A DNA stretch of 21,214 nucleotides from Acephala macrosclerotiorum (Eukaryota; Ascomycota; Leotiomycetes; Helotiales; Mollisiaceae). The stretch covers positions 21,816-43,029 of the forward strand of contig MU119578.1 in NCBI GenBank assembly GCA_014904845.1, read 5' to 3'. Below, one piece after another: positions 9,165-21,214 of this stretch (the stretch's first letter is position 1; each line of letters begins with the position of its first letter). A program made the position numbers and the translations under genes. The notes below the pieces were generated by a model. That model ran no database searches, was not told the DNA's origin, and saw nothing but the letters and a program-made list of their open reading frames with translations.

Positions 9165-10668
9165 GAATTAAATATTTTTAATTTAAACGTTTTATAAATA
9201 TTTAAAATTAAAATAATTTTTATTAATATAAAAAAATAATTCGTTTAAAAAAACGTTTTTTTAAAATTAAATAAATTAATAAACTAATAAATTAATAAAA
9301 GTTTTATATTAAAATTTTATATTAAAAAAATATTTTTTAAAATTTTCATTTTTTATATTAAATTTTTACGATTAATTTAATTAAATATAAATAGTAATTA
9401 AAACTATATTTATTAAAAAAAAAACTTTTTAAATTTTTTTTTTACGATTTATAATTTTTTAAATTTATATTATAATATTATAAATTGTATTTTAAATATA
9501 AATTTTATTAAATAATAAAATTTTTTTAATGAATATAAATCGCGATTTATAATATTTCGCAATTTTAATTTGAATTACGTAATAATTATTAATTCGAATA
9601 AATTGTAATTAAAAATATAAATAATTCAAATATAAATTCAATTTATATTATAATTATAATAATTTTATTAAATTAATAAATAAATAAATAAAATCGTAAA
9701 ATTTTCGAAATTTTAATATTTTTAAATTCGATTATATTAATCAAATTAAATCATTTTTTTAGTATATAATTCCAGGGAAAAATCTTTTAAAATTTTTCTC
9801 GAAAATTATATAATTATAAAAATATTCAATATTAAATAAATGTTTTAATATTTAAAACAAAAACGTATTTATTATAAGATTTTATACTAAAAAATACTTT
9901 TTAAAATTCTCGTTTTATATTTAATTATTACGATTTATTCAATTAATTTAAATTATTTTATTTAGTATATAATTTCAAAGAAAAACTTTTTAAAACTTTT
10001 TTCGAAAACTACGTAATTATAAAAATATTTAATATTTAAATTAGCGTTTAAATATTTAAAATAAAAACGTATTTCTAATAAAATTTTATATTAAAATTTT
10101 TTTTTTTAAGATTTTTATTTTTTATATTAAATTACTACGATTAATTTTATTAATTATAAATATTTATTACGATTATATTTATTAAAAAGAAATTCTTTAA
10201 AAAAAATTTTAAATACTACGTAATTACAAAATTAATAAAAATAAAATTTTAATATATTAATATTTTAATATTTAAAATAAAAATGTATTTAAAAATTTTA
10301 CGATTATTATTTTAATTAAATACGATTATATTCTATTAATTTATATAATAATAAATTAATATAATTATTTAAAATTTAAAATTTAATAATATTTAATTAA
10401 ATTTCAATTTATTTATAAGTTTTATATAATTTGAATTAATTAATATATTATAATTATAAACGTATATAAATTGAGATTTTAATATTTTTTATTAAAATAA
10501 TTATTTATTATTTCGAAATTATATAATAATAAAATTTTTTAATAAATTAATTAAATTATTATATTTTAATATTTCGATTAAATTTAATATTTTTCGTTTA
10601 TAATTGAAATAATTTGTATTACGTAAATTATACGTAATTTAATAAAAATTAATATTAGTTTTTAAAAT
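9165..10668 (-). mobile_element. repeat element copy B, RIP-mutated, minus orientation
   Basis: Reverse-strand relative of copy A. The tail block TTTAAACGTTTTATAAATAT (about 9181-9200) is the mutated complement of the block at 8518-8545. Array markers (ACGTATTT and ATGTATTT) fall at about 9863, 10067 and 10283, giving periods of 204 and 216. The 5'-side block shared with C and D extends to about 10668. The terminal hairpin is missing, so this copy is truncated at its 3' end. About 9470-9735 has no counterpart in A and may be an insertion or a diverged unit. Around 9769-9800 mutation is incomplete: ATAATTCCAGGG survives unchanged. Confidence 0.6.
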
Positions 10669-11384
10669 GAACAATTAATAAATTTAAAAAATAAATAAAT
10701 AAAAAAAATTTCGATTTACGTATTTTTTAAATTTTTAAAATTTTTTATAATATTTTAATTTTTTAAATAAAAAGTTTTTTTTTTTAATATATTATTATAA
10801 TAAAATAAAAATATAATATTGATTTTTTTATAAACGTTTTTTTTTATAAAATATTTAAATATAAAATTAATTATATAAAAATATTTATTAATAAATTAAA
10901 TATAAAAAATAAAAATTTAAATTTTATATTTTATAATTATTATAATCGTTATTTATTTTTAATAAAAAATACGTAAAAATTAAAAAATATAATTTTAATT
11001 TTAATATAATTTAATATTATATATAATTATTATTTTAATAAAAATAAATATTTTTTATATTTTTTTTAACGATTAAATATTTATAATAATATATTTATAA
11101 ATAATATAAATATTTTTTTTAAAAAATATTATAATACGTATTATTTAATATATAATAATTAATAAAATATAATTATTAAAAAAAAATTAAAAAAAATTAA
11201 AATTTTTATAAATTTTAATTTAATTATAAAAAAATATTTTAATATTTATTTATTAAATTTTTTTTTTAAAATTATTAATTTGAAATTAAATTATTTTTTA
11301 TTTATTTAAATTAATAAATTATAATTATAAATTAAATATTTAATTTATTTTAATAAAAATAATTAAAATAAAAATTTTTATTTA
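10669..11384. other. AT-rich RIP-saturated segment between copies B and C
   Basis: AT-only sequence with scattered CG. Stops are dense in every frame and no repeat or gene ghost was recognised by eye. It is probably degraded repeat DNA. Confidence 0.5.
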
Positions 11385-12151
11385 ATAATTCGTTAAACGA
11401 ATTAATAACGAACGAATTTTTTTTTTAATATTCGATATATATTTTATTTTATAAATCTTATAAAAACGTTTTTACAAACGATTATAAAATTTTTAATTTT
11501 AATAATTTATTTTTATTTTAAATTTTAAATTTTAAATTTTTAATTTAAACGTTTTATAAATATTTAAATTAAAATAATTTTATTAAATAATAAAAATTAA
11601 TAAATTAATATATTTTTTAATATTTAAAATAAAAACATATTATAAAATTTTTATTTTTTATATCGAATTATTATAATCGATTTAATTAATTTAAATTTTT
11701 TTTTAAAAATTATATAATTATTTTAATACTTTAAATAAAAACGTATTTATTATAAAATTTTATATTAAAATAAAATTTTTTAAAATTTTCGTTTTTTATA
11801 TTAAATTATTACGATCGATTTAATTAATTTAAATTATACAATTATAAAAATATTTAATATTTAAATAAATATTTTAATATTTAAAATAAAAACGTATTTA
11901 ATAATTTTACGATTATTATTTTTATTAAATATAATTATATTTTATTAACTTTTATAATAACGAATTAATAAAATTATTTAAAATTTAAAATTTAAAAATA
12001 TTTAATTAAATTTTAATTTATTTACGATTTTTATATAATTTGTATTAATAAATAATTTATAATTATAATCGTAGATTTATTAAAATTTTAATATATTAAT
12101 TCGAAGATTTTATCTGTATTTTTCAAAGTGCCCCAAAATCTTTTTTTAGTG

Positions 12152-12178
12152 CCATTAGCCCGTTTATTAGGCTAATGG
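12152..12178. repeat. 9-base-pair perfect hairpin
   Basis: CCATTAGCC (12152-12160), a nine-base loop, GGCTAATGG (12170-12178). It lies about 45 bases inside the left end of the nested insertion, so it could be a subterminal structure of that element. No known regulatory family matches. Confidence 0.6.
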
Positions 12179-12349
12179 TAGCTAACGTTGCAAGTCGATT
12201 TTTTTGACGTTATTAGTCCTTAGTAAAGGGCCAGAGCTGGGCCAGTGGCGCCAGTAGAGCGCAGGCACGTGCCACTAAATAGTCCGTGCGAGAACACCAA
12301 AAATCTCGACTATAGTCGGCTAAGTGCGGCTTTTAGGCTCTGCAGCTTT

Positions 12350-12388
12350 ACTCTATTTACTTATTTACTTATCTACTTACTACTTACG
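12350..12388. repeat. degenerate TTAC-type simple repeat
   Basis: TATTTACT is repeated twice and then decays into TATCTACT and TACTACTT. A pyrimidine-rich microsatellite-like stretch within the nested insertion, with non-CG cytosines intact, which sets it apart from the surrounding mutated DNA. Confidence 0.65.
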
Positions 12389-12759
12389 TAACTACGCACT
12401 ATAATTACTCGTATTTAAGCCTGCCAAAATAAACTTTATAAAATAAATCGATTAAACGATTTAAATTAATCAATTATAATAAGTTAATAGAGTAATAAAA
12501 TTTCGAGTACTATTCGTACACGAGAATACTAAAAAATCGATATTAAAATGCAACTATTAAAACTGCCGCAAATAAATTATTAAAAAATATCAAAAATAAT
12601 TTTTACGATAATTTTAATTATTTATATTATAATAACTACCGATCGAATTCTTAAAAAAAGAAAATTATTAAAATACGTTTAATTAATTTTATAAAAATAT
12701 TAAAAAATATTAAAATTCTTATAAATAAAATAATTTAATAGTGTCGATCTAGTCTTTTT

Positions 12760-12792
12760 AGCGCTATTATAGCGCTATTATAGCGCTATTAT
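12760..12792. repeat. three tandem copies of AGCGCTATTAT
   Basis: An 11-base unit repeated exactly three times, followed by degenerate copies (AGTACTATTGA). Each unit contains the palindrome AGCGCT with its central CG. It lies near the right end of the nested insertion. The function is unknown; a subterminal protein-binding array of a transposon would be one possibility. Confidence 0.8.
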
Positions 12793-13067
12793 AGTACTAT
12801 TGATTCTACGAGTACTAATAGTAATTGATTAACGTTATAATAACGTCGTAATAATATTAATAATAGTTTATTATCGTCGTTAATATTAAATTTAATTCGA
12901 CGATTTTTTAATAAAAAATTTTTTTATTAATATTATAATTATGAAATTTTTAATAAATTAATTAAATTATTATATTTAAATATTTCGATTAAATTTAAAT
13001 AAAATTATTAATTATAAAAAGTATTAATATTACGTATATATAAAAAAATTAAAATTAATTTTTAAAT

Positions 13068-16000
13068 CGAATAAATAATTATAATTATTAAAAATATTAA
13101 TATTAATAAAAAAAATTATAAATAATTATAATATAAAATATTTTAAAAAAATAATTTTAAATATTTTTATAAAATTTATTATTAAAATATCGATAATTTT
13201 TAATTTAATAATAATAAGTTTAATTTTTTTAAATATAATTAAATCGATTAAAAAATTATTATTAAATTTATTAAATTAATTTAAATTAAAATAATAAATT
13301 TTATTTTTAAAACGTTTAAAACGTTTAAAAAATTTAAAATCGTTGAAAACGTTTAAAACGTTTAATTTGAATTAATTAAAATATATAAATTTAAAATATT
13401 AATTTTTTAAATAAAAAATATTAAAATTCGATTATATACGTATATTTTTAAAATATTTTTAATCGTAAATTATTAAATATTTTATTTTATTTTATTTTAT
13501 TTAATTATATACGTAAAATATTATACGTTAATTATTTTATTAAATTTAAATTTTTAAAAATAATACAATTTAAAATATTTTTAAATTAATAAATAAAAAT
13601 TCTTTAAAATAAAATATATATCGAAAAATTTTAAAATTAAAAATATTAAAATTTTAAATTTAAAATACAATCGTATTAATTCGATTAAATTTAAAATTAT
13701 ATTAATTTATTTTTAATAAAAAGTATTAAAATTTTTATTTTAAATTTTATAATAATATATTTTAATACGCGTTCGATAAAATTTTAAATTATTTAATTTT
13801 AAATTTATTAAATATTTTAATTATAATAAATTTAAAATATTTAAAACGTTTAAAACTCGTTTAAAAAATTTAAAACGTTTTAAAAAATAAATTATTATTT
13901 AATTAATTTAAATTTAAATTAATTATAATTTAATAAATTCAATAAATAACGTTTTAAATTAAAATTAATTTAATAAAAAATAATATATTAATTCGATTAT
14001 TAATAAATTTTCGATCAAATTAAAATTTAAAACGAAATATAAAAATAAAAATAATAATAAAAAATGTATTTATTTTTTAATATTTTAATAAAAACGAGAA
14101 AAAAATTAATATATAAAAAATAATATTATAAATAATTTTTTTTATTAAATTTATATTGAAAAAATATATTTAATTTTATTATTTGTAAAATTTTTTAATA
14201 ATATTTATAATAAATATAAAATTAATATTATTATTAATATTTTATAAAAATAAAATATAAAATTCTTTTAAATATTATATTTAAATTTTTATAATATAAA
14301 TAAAAATTTTATTTAATTTAATTTATATATAATTAAAATAAATTTTAAACGATTTATAAAATAAAATTTTTTTAATTTATATTTATTATTTTTATAATTT
14401 AATATAATAAAAATTTAAATAATTAAATTCGATTTTATTATAAAAAAATATAATAATATAAAATTTAAAATAAAAATAAAAATTAATATTTTTTATATTA
14501 ATTATATTTATAAAAACGAAATAAATTATTAATTATTTATAACGTTTATTATATTAAATTAAATTTAAATAATAAAATTAATTAAATATTTATATAATAA
14601 ATTTAAAAAATTAATATTTAAAAATAAAATAATTTAATAAAAACTTTTAAAAAAACATTATAAAATCGATTTAAATTATAAATAAAACGTTTATAATATT
14701 AAAAAAATTATAAAAATTATTATTTTTATAAATAATATTTTTTAATTTTTTTTTTTTAATATTATAAAATTAAAATATATAATTTTAAATTTTTTTTTTA
14801 ATTTTATATTTATAATATTATATAAATTAAATTATTATTTAATTTATTAAAAAAAAAAAATTTTAAATAATAATATAATAATATATTTATATAAATTACT
14901 TTAAGTTTTATAATTATTTATAATTTATAATTATTTTTTTTATTTAAAAATTTTTTTAATTTAATTATTTTTTTTATTTAATTAATATTATTTTTTTTCA
15001 TTTATTAAATTTTTTATATTTAAAATTCTTTTTAATAATTTTATATTAAAAAAAATACTATTTATAATTAAAATATTTTTTTTATTTTTATTATTAATTA
15101 TAAATATAATAATATTTATATTTTAATTAAAAATTAATATATATAAATTAATTAATAAATTTTTAATTTATTATTTATTTATTATATTAAAAAAAAAATA
15201 ATATTAAAATATTCGAATATATTAATATATTACGTTTAATTAATATAATTGTTACGTATTAAATATAAAAATTATTAATTATTTAAAAATTTAAATTTAA
15301 AATTAAAAATATTAATATATTTTTAATTTTTATATTAATTTTTTTTTAATTAAAACACGTAATAAATACGTATATATATTTCGATATTAATAATTTTTAT
15401 TTTTATAATAAAAATTTAATTTATTTTTTAATATAATTTTTTATTTAATTATAAATTTAATAAATAATTTTATAATTTAAAAATTTAATACTTATAAAAC
15501 GATTTTAAAAAATCGTTTATTTAAAAAAAATAAAATAAAAAAATCTCGTAATTATATTAATTATATTATAAACTTTTTATAAAATTATAATAATTTTATA
15601 TAATACTAATTAAATAATTTTTAAAGAAAAAAAAATAATCGTCTTTAAAAATAAAAAATAATTTTCGATTTTAATATTTTATATTATATTTTTTTTTTTA
15701 TATATATTTTATTTTTTATTTTAATTAATTTTTTTTAATAAAATTAATATAAAATTTAATTCGATAATATTTTAATTATTATAAAAAAAATATTATAAAT
15801 TGTATTATTTTAATTTTTAATTATTCGTATATTCGTAAAAAAATTAAAAAAAATATTAATTCGTATATAAATTAATAATTAAATTAAAAAAATAATTAAA
15901 TTAATAATTTAATTATTTCGAATATAAATTATTATTACGTATATATAATAATATTACAATGGTAATAAAAAATTTAATTTAATTAAAAAGTACTATTACG

Positions 16001-16566
16001 AATTATATAATTCGTAATACGTAATTAAATTAATACTCGAAATATTAATATATAAAAAAATAAAATTTCTCGTAATAATTATAAAAAAAAAATTTATTTA
16101 TATTATATTTTGTATAATTAATAAATTTTTATTCGTAATATTAATCGCGTTATTTAATTATTAAAAATATTAATAATTCGATATATTTTAAATATAATCG
16201 AATTTTTATAATATAATATTTTAATCGATTTAAAAATTAATTAATAAAATCGAAATTTATTAAAACGTAAAAAATTTTTAAAATTAATTTATTATAATAA
16301 AAAAATTGTATTTAATATTATTATTAATAAAATCGAAAATTTAATAATAAAATAAATAAATTAAATAATATAATTATTAAATCGATAATTAAATATTTTA
16401 ATTTACGATTTATATAATTAATTAATAATAATTAATTATATTTTTATATTTTTAAAAATTGAATTTAAATTAAATTAATTTATTCGATTTATAAAAATAA
16501 AATTTTATTTTATTTTAAATTTTTTTTTTATTTATTTATTTTTTTATTTTAATTATTATTTATTTA
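13068..16566. other. AT-rich RIP-saturated block between copies C and D
   Basis: About 3.5 kb of AT-only sequence with cytosine mainly in CG and no readable frame. It is flanked by copies C and D in opposite orientation, with their hairpin ends pointing outward. It may therefore be the internal part of one large element with inverted ends, or just independent degraded repeats. Simple repeats: AAAACGTTT-type 9-mers (13309-13362) and TTTTA repeats (about 13480-13500). Confidence 0.55.
13309..13362. repeat. 9-base AAAACGTTT tandem repeats
   Basis: Four copies of AAAACGTTT with two degenerate units between them. The core AAACGTTT is a palindrome with CG in the middle. A looser run of the same motif is at about 13836-13880. 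It probably was a more complex short repeat before mutation, since saturated C-to-T change erases differences between units. Confidence 0.65.
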
Positions 16567-17820
16567 ATATAAAAATTAATATTAATTTTTTTATATATAC
16601 GTAATATTAATATTTTTTATATTAAACAATTTTACTCGAATTTAATCGAAGTATTTAAATATAACGATTTAATTAATTTATTAAAAAATTCGATAGTCTC
16701 GTAATTTCGAATTAATATATAATCGATTTATATACAATTACGTTACGCTTATAATTATAATATATTAATTAATTCAAATTATATAAAACTTATAAATAAA
16801 TTGAAATTTAATTAAATATCGTTAAATTTCAAATTTTAAACGATTTTATTAATTTGTTATTACGTAAATTAATAAAATATAATCGTATTTAATTAAAATA
16901 ATAATTATAAAATTTTAAATACGTTTTTATTTTAAGTATTAAAATATTTATTTAAATATTAAATATTTTTATAATTATATAATTTTTAAAAAAATTTTCA
17001 AAAATTTTTTTTTTAAAATTATATATTAAATAAAATAATTAAATCGATCGTAATAATTTAATATAAAAAACGAAAATTTTAAAAAAAAAAATTTTAATAT
17101 AAAATTTTATAATAAATACCTTTTTATTTAAAGTATTAAAATATTTAAATATTAAAATAATTATACAATTTTTAAAAAAAATTTTAAAAATTTTTTTTTA
17201 AAATTATATATTAAAAAAAATAATTTAAATTAATTAAATTGATCGTAATAATTCGATATAAAAACCGAGAATTTTAAAAAGTATTTTTTTAATATAAATT
17301 TCTATTAAAAATGCGTTAATATTTAAAGCGTTAAAATATTTAAATATTAGAATTATTTTACGATTACGCAATTTTCGAAAAAATTTTTAAAAATTTTTTT
17401 TTTAAAATTATATATTAAATAAAATAATTTAAATTAATTAAATCGATCGTAATAATTAAATATAAAAATAAGAATTTCAAAGAGTATTTTTTTAGTAATA
17501 TAATATTTCATAGTACGTTTTTATTTTAAATATTAAAAAGTTTATTAATTTATCGATTTATCGTTTAATAAAATTAAAATTTTATTTTAATAATTATATT
17601 AATTTTAAATACTTATAAAATGTTTAAATTAAAAGTTTTTAATTTAAAACTTGAAACTTAAAATAAAAATATAATACTAAAGTCGAAAACTTTATAACTT
17701 TTTATAAAAGCGTTTTTATAAAATTTACGAAATAAAATATACGTTAAATATCGAAAGAAAAAACTCGTTTATTATTAATTCGTTTAACGAATCGTTGAAC
17801 GAGTTTTTTTTTTTCAATAT
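16567..17820 (+). mobile_element. repeat element copy D, RIP-mutated, most complete
   Basis: The most complete copy. It has a 5'-side block (about 16567-16920), an array of three ~200-base units starting near 16923, 17120 and 17313, a partial unit from 17517, then the tail (about 17590-17745) and a terminal inverted repeat followed by a T-rich run (about 17764-17815). Compared with copy A, nearly all C outside CG read T and nearly all G outside CG read A, while CG positions match; CGATCGTAATAA is kept in 17044-17055 and 17445-17456. Units are a little shorter than in A (193-204 against about 213), so small deletions have accumulated. No ORF survives or can be inferred. Confidence 0.7.
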
Positions 17821-20800
17821 AAAAAAAATATTTTAAAATTATTCGTATTAATAAACGTTTATAAAATTTTATTTAAATTAAATTTCGTTATAATATTTAT
17901 TAAATTATTATTTTTATATATTTATTATATTTTTTATAATTTTTTATATTCGTACGATTATTTTAAAATTATAATATCGATTATAAAACGTTTTTCGTTT
18001 ATTATTTTTCGTTTTATTAAATAATTGTATAAAAAATATAAATTCGTATAAACGATAATAAAAATATTAAACAAATCGAATTATTTTACGATTATATTAA
18101 TAATAAAAATTATTATAATTATTATATTTATTTCGCTAATTATTTTATAAATTTTAAACATTAAAACGTTTTTAATAATTTTTTTATATTTTATAAAACT
18201 TTAATATATTAAATTATTTTTTATTTTAAAATTATTTTTCGTTCGAATTTTATTAATAATTATAATTACGTATTTAATTTACGAGTTTAAATCGATATTA
18301 TTAATATATAAATCGTTTATAAATACGAATATTTTAATTGTTTTTAAATCGATCGAAATATAATAAATATCGTATAATAAATTATTTTATTATTATTTTA
18401 ATTTTTTATTTAAAATTATTACGTTTTTTTTTCGTTAAAATTTAATATTATATAACGATTAATAAATTAAAAATAATTTTTAATTAATAAATAAACGTAA
18501 TATACGTTTCGTAAATTCGTTATTTTCGATATTAATTAAAATAATTTATAATTTTTAAATCGATAAATTCGATTTTTTTATTTTAATTTTTTTATTTAAA
18601 TTATATATATTTTTTTTTTATAATTATATAATTTTATCATTAAATATTAATTAATTCGTAAATATTAAATATATTTTATTTTTTATTTATAATTTAATTT
18701 TTTTTTAATTTTTTTTTTAAATTCGTAAATTGTAATATTAATAATTTCAATATATTATTTATTTATATATCGACGATTTTAAATATTTTTTTAATTTTTT
18801 TAATTAAAAAATAAAAATTATATATTGAAAATTTTATTTTTAATTTAAAAATATAATATTTATAATATATAGCGAATTAATAACTATTTATTTTTACGAG
18901 TTTATATAATAATTTTTTTATAATTATAATTATTTTTTTAAAATAAAAATATATATATTTTTTTTAATAAATTAATAAAAATTATTTATTAAATTGAAAT
19001 TTATAATTACGTATATATTTGTATAACGTTTTATAATTATATTATAAAATTATAATTGCTTTTTAATTTATTCGTTAAATAATAAAAAATTTCGTAAAAA
19101 TAAATTTTTTTAATTTATTATTAAAAATTTAAATTATAATTTTCGTTTTTTCGTATAATTCGTTCGTTATTTTATTTTTAATTTCAAATATTAATTTGAA
19201 TTTAAAAATCGAAATATTTTTATATATAATTAAATCGTATTGTATAAATTTAAAAATGTTTTTAATAAATAATTTTTTTTTATTATAAAATTTCAAAAAA
19301 ATTTTTAAAAATAATAATAATTTTTTTTTTTTCGTAATTTAATTACGAGTTTTATATTCGTTTTTTTTTATTCGTTATATAAATTATATCGATTATAATT
19401 TCTTTTTTTATATAATATTAATTAATATTTTTATTATTCGTAAAATTAAAATATTTTTATTCGAAATAAATTATAAATTTAAATTTATTTTTCGTATTTT
19501 TCGATCGTTTATAACGTTTAAATTAATTTTCGATTAAAATTAAATAATTATTATTATTATTTTTTTAATTTTTAATTTTTTATATTATATTTATTATTTT
19601 TAATTTCTCTTTTTTTTATATAATTTTTATAAATTGTTTTTTTATCGATTTTTTAATTTACGATTTTTAAAAATAAAAATTTATTAATTTATACAATAAT
19701 TATATAATATATTTTTTATTTATAATTATTAATAATTTATATAATTTTTTTTATTTTTTAAAGTTTTTAAAGTATTAAAATCGGTTTTTATTATTAAAAT
19801 ATTATTAATTTATCGTTTAATTTATATACGACGAAATTCGTTTATTATTTTACGAATAATATTTTTTTTTTTTTATTATTATCGATATAAAAATATTTAT
19901 ATCGAAAATTTTAAAATATATTTTAAATATTAATAAAATTAATACGATTTTATTCGATTTTATTAAATCGTTATAAATTTTTATTACTATTTATAATATT
20001 TATTTTTAATATAATAATATAAATTCGTCGTAATAAAATATAATATCGTTTTATTTTTTTTAATTAAATTATACGTTTTAATTAAATTTATTTTTATTTT
20101 TATTATTACGATTTTTATTTATTATTTAAATTTTATAAATAAAATTTTTTTTTTAACGTTATAAATTAAAACTTTTAACGATTTTAAATACGTATTAATT
20201 TAATATTTTTTAATTACGTTTTATATTATTTACGTAAATATTTTTATAACGAATTATATATTTTAAAATTTTATAATAAAATTTACAAATTATAAAATCG
20301 TATTATCGTTTAAATATATAATATTAATAATTATCGAGTAATTAAATTTATAATTATTTATTAAACAATATTTAAATCGTTTTAACGATTTCGCGTTTAT
20401 TTAATAATAATAATAAAATTTATTAATTTATTTTAATTATTAAAATATAAAATTTTTATATTTAATTTTATTAAAAATATTTATAAATCGTCGTATTAAT
20501 AAATATTTAAATTTTTTATATATATATCGTAAATCTATATTTATTAAATAATATTAAATAAAAACTTTTTTTAATTTTATTAATAAAATTTATAAATATT
20601 TTTATTTTTATACGATTAATACGATTATATTATTATTACGTTTTTTTATATTATTTTTTACGTTATTAAATTAAAATTTTAATTTATTTATATTTTTTAA
20701 AAATAATAAAAATAATACATTATAAAGTATAATATAAAAAATAACGTTTTAATAAAAATATAAATTTTAATCGTATTTTCGATTTTTATATTATTTATTT

Positions 20801-21214
20801 CGAATTAAATTTTTTTTTCGTAATTCGAAATATTAAATTTAATTCGTAAATCGATTTTTTATAAAATTTTAAATTAATCGTATTTTGTAATTAATATAAC
20901 GATTACGTTTATATTTAATAATATATTTTGAAATTTTTTTATAATATATTTATTCGTAAATTAAAAAAAAATTTTTAATTTAAATTTTTTTTAATTAAAC
21001 GAAATATATCGTTTTTAATTAATAAATATTATATTTTTTAATTATTTAATTTCGCGATTAATTTTTTAATATTAATATATTTTATAATAAAAAAATTAAT
21101 TTTTATAAATTTTTTATTATTTTTTTTTTTATTTTTTAAAATTAAATTTTTTTTATATTTAAAATAAAAATATTAAAAATATTTATTTTATTTTCGTCAT
21201 AGAATTTTTTTTTT
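17821..21214. other. AT-rich RIP-saturated block, right
   Basis: AT-only sequence with cytosine nearly always in CG; CG is visibly more frequent than in the left block, which suggests a source that was richer in GC, perhaps transposon coding DNA. All frames are full of stops. I could not identify a protein ghost, long terminal repeat or further copy of the A-D element. Confidence 0.6.

Larger units (their letters stand above)
12106..12930. mobile_element. nested insertion with partly spared composition
   Basis: About 825 bases interrupt copy C. Its first third (about 12106-12440) has near-normal base composition, the rest is moderately AT-rich but keeps many non-CG C and G. It therefore arrived later than, or escaped, the mutation that hit its host element. 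No ORF of note is present, so it would be a non-autonomous element. Possible target-site duplication: TATTAAT occurs at 12094-12100 and 12925-12931, but this is weak evidence in such AT-rich DNA. I see no clear terminal inverted repeats. It contains several perfect palindromes: TGGCGCCA (12246-12253), GGCACGTGCC (12264-12273), CGACTATAGTCG (12307-12318). Confidence 0.5.
11385..13067 (-). mobile_element. repeat element copy C, RIP-mutated, split by an insertion
   Basis: Reverse-strand relative of copies A and D in two parts. The first part (11385-12105) starts with the terminal hairpin region (CGTTAAACGAATTAATAACG, complementary to copy D near 17775-17800), continues through the tail block (about 11540-11575) and a short array (markers near 11635, 11742, 11893), then the 5'-side block. 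The match stops after TTAATTCGAA at 12105 and resumes at about 12931 (GAAATTTTTAATAAATTAAT) to about 13067, where B, C and D all lose similarity. The gap is filled by a compositionally different segment. Confidence 0.6.

Noticed and set aside
12106..12930. Terminal inverted repeats or a firm target-site duplication for the nested insertion
   Set aside because: The ends do not pair convincingly, and TATTAAT on both sides is too likely by chance in AT-only DNA.
1..21214. AT-rich sequence as mitochondrial or plastid DNA
   Set aside because: No organelle genes, rRNA or tRNA are seen, C is confined to CG, and a nuclear gene with a spliceosomal intron lies in the middle.

Overview
The window looks like nuclear DNA of a filamentous ascomycete (Pezizomycotina). 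Two things point there: most of it is extremely AT-rich, stop-saturated sequence of the kind left by repeat-induced point mutation (RIP), and the one intact gene has a short GT-AG intron with a CTGAT branch-point-like motif and belongs to a membrane-protein family that I recognise from ascomycete genomes. I cannot name the genus. There are no ribosomal, tRNA, CRISPR, phage or bacterial operon features.

Layout. About 1-4370 and 8741-21214 are AT-rich blocks with no readable genes. In them nearly every remaining C is followed by G: in the first 600 bases I count 16 C, 15 of them in CG, and every G is in CG. A balanced-composition island spans about 4380-8740. It holds (i) a region with a weak candidate for a RIP-inactivated ORF (about 4799-5311, +), (ii) one intact two-exon gene on the minus strand (5488-7423) for a predicted 624-residue multi-pass membrane protein, (iii) its presumed promoter, and (iv) an almost unmutated copy of a repeat element (about 7992-8742) with a ~213-base tandem unit and a hairpin plus T-tract at its end. 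A second, small, partly spared island lies at about 12106-12930.

How the parts relate. The repeat in the gene island has at least three heavily mutated relatives in the AT-rich DNA: copy B (about 9165-10668, minus), copy C (about 11385-13067, minus, interrupted by the small island) and copy D (about 16567-17820, plus). Line by line, the mutated copies are what the island copy becomes if every C not followed by G turns to T on both strands, so the window contains a 'before and after' pair for the mutation process. The main result is this unusually complete CpG-sparing RIP and the nested, hairpin-ended element family that records it. The gene island shows no such damage in its coding sequence.

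Limits: alignments were made by eye, element ends in AT-only sequence are approximate, and the family assignment of the gene rests on remembered sequence patterns, not a search.
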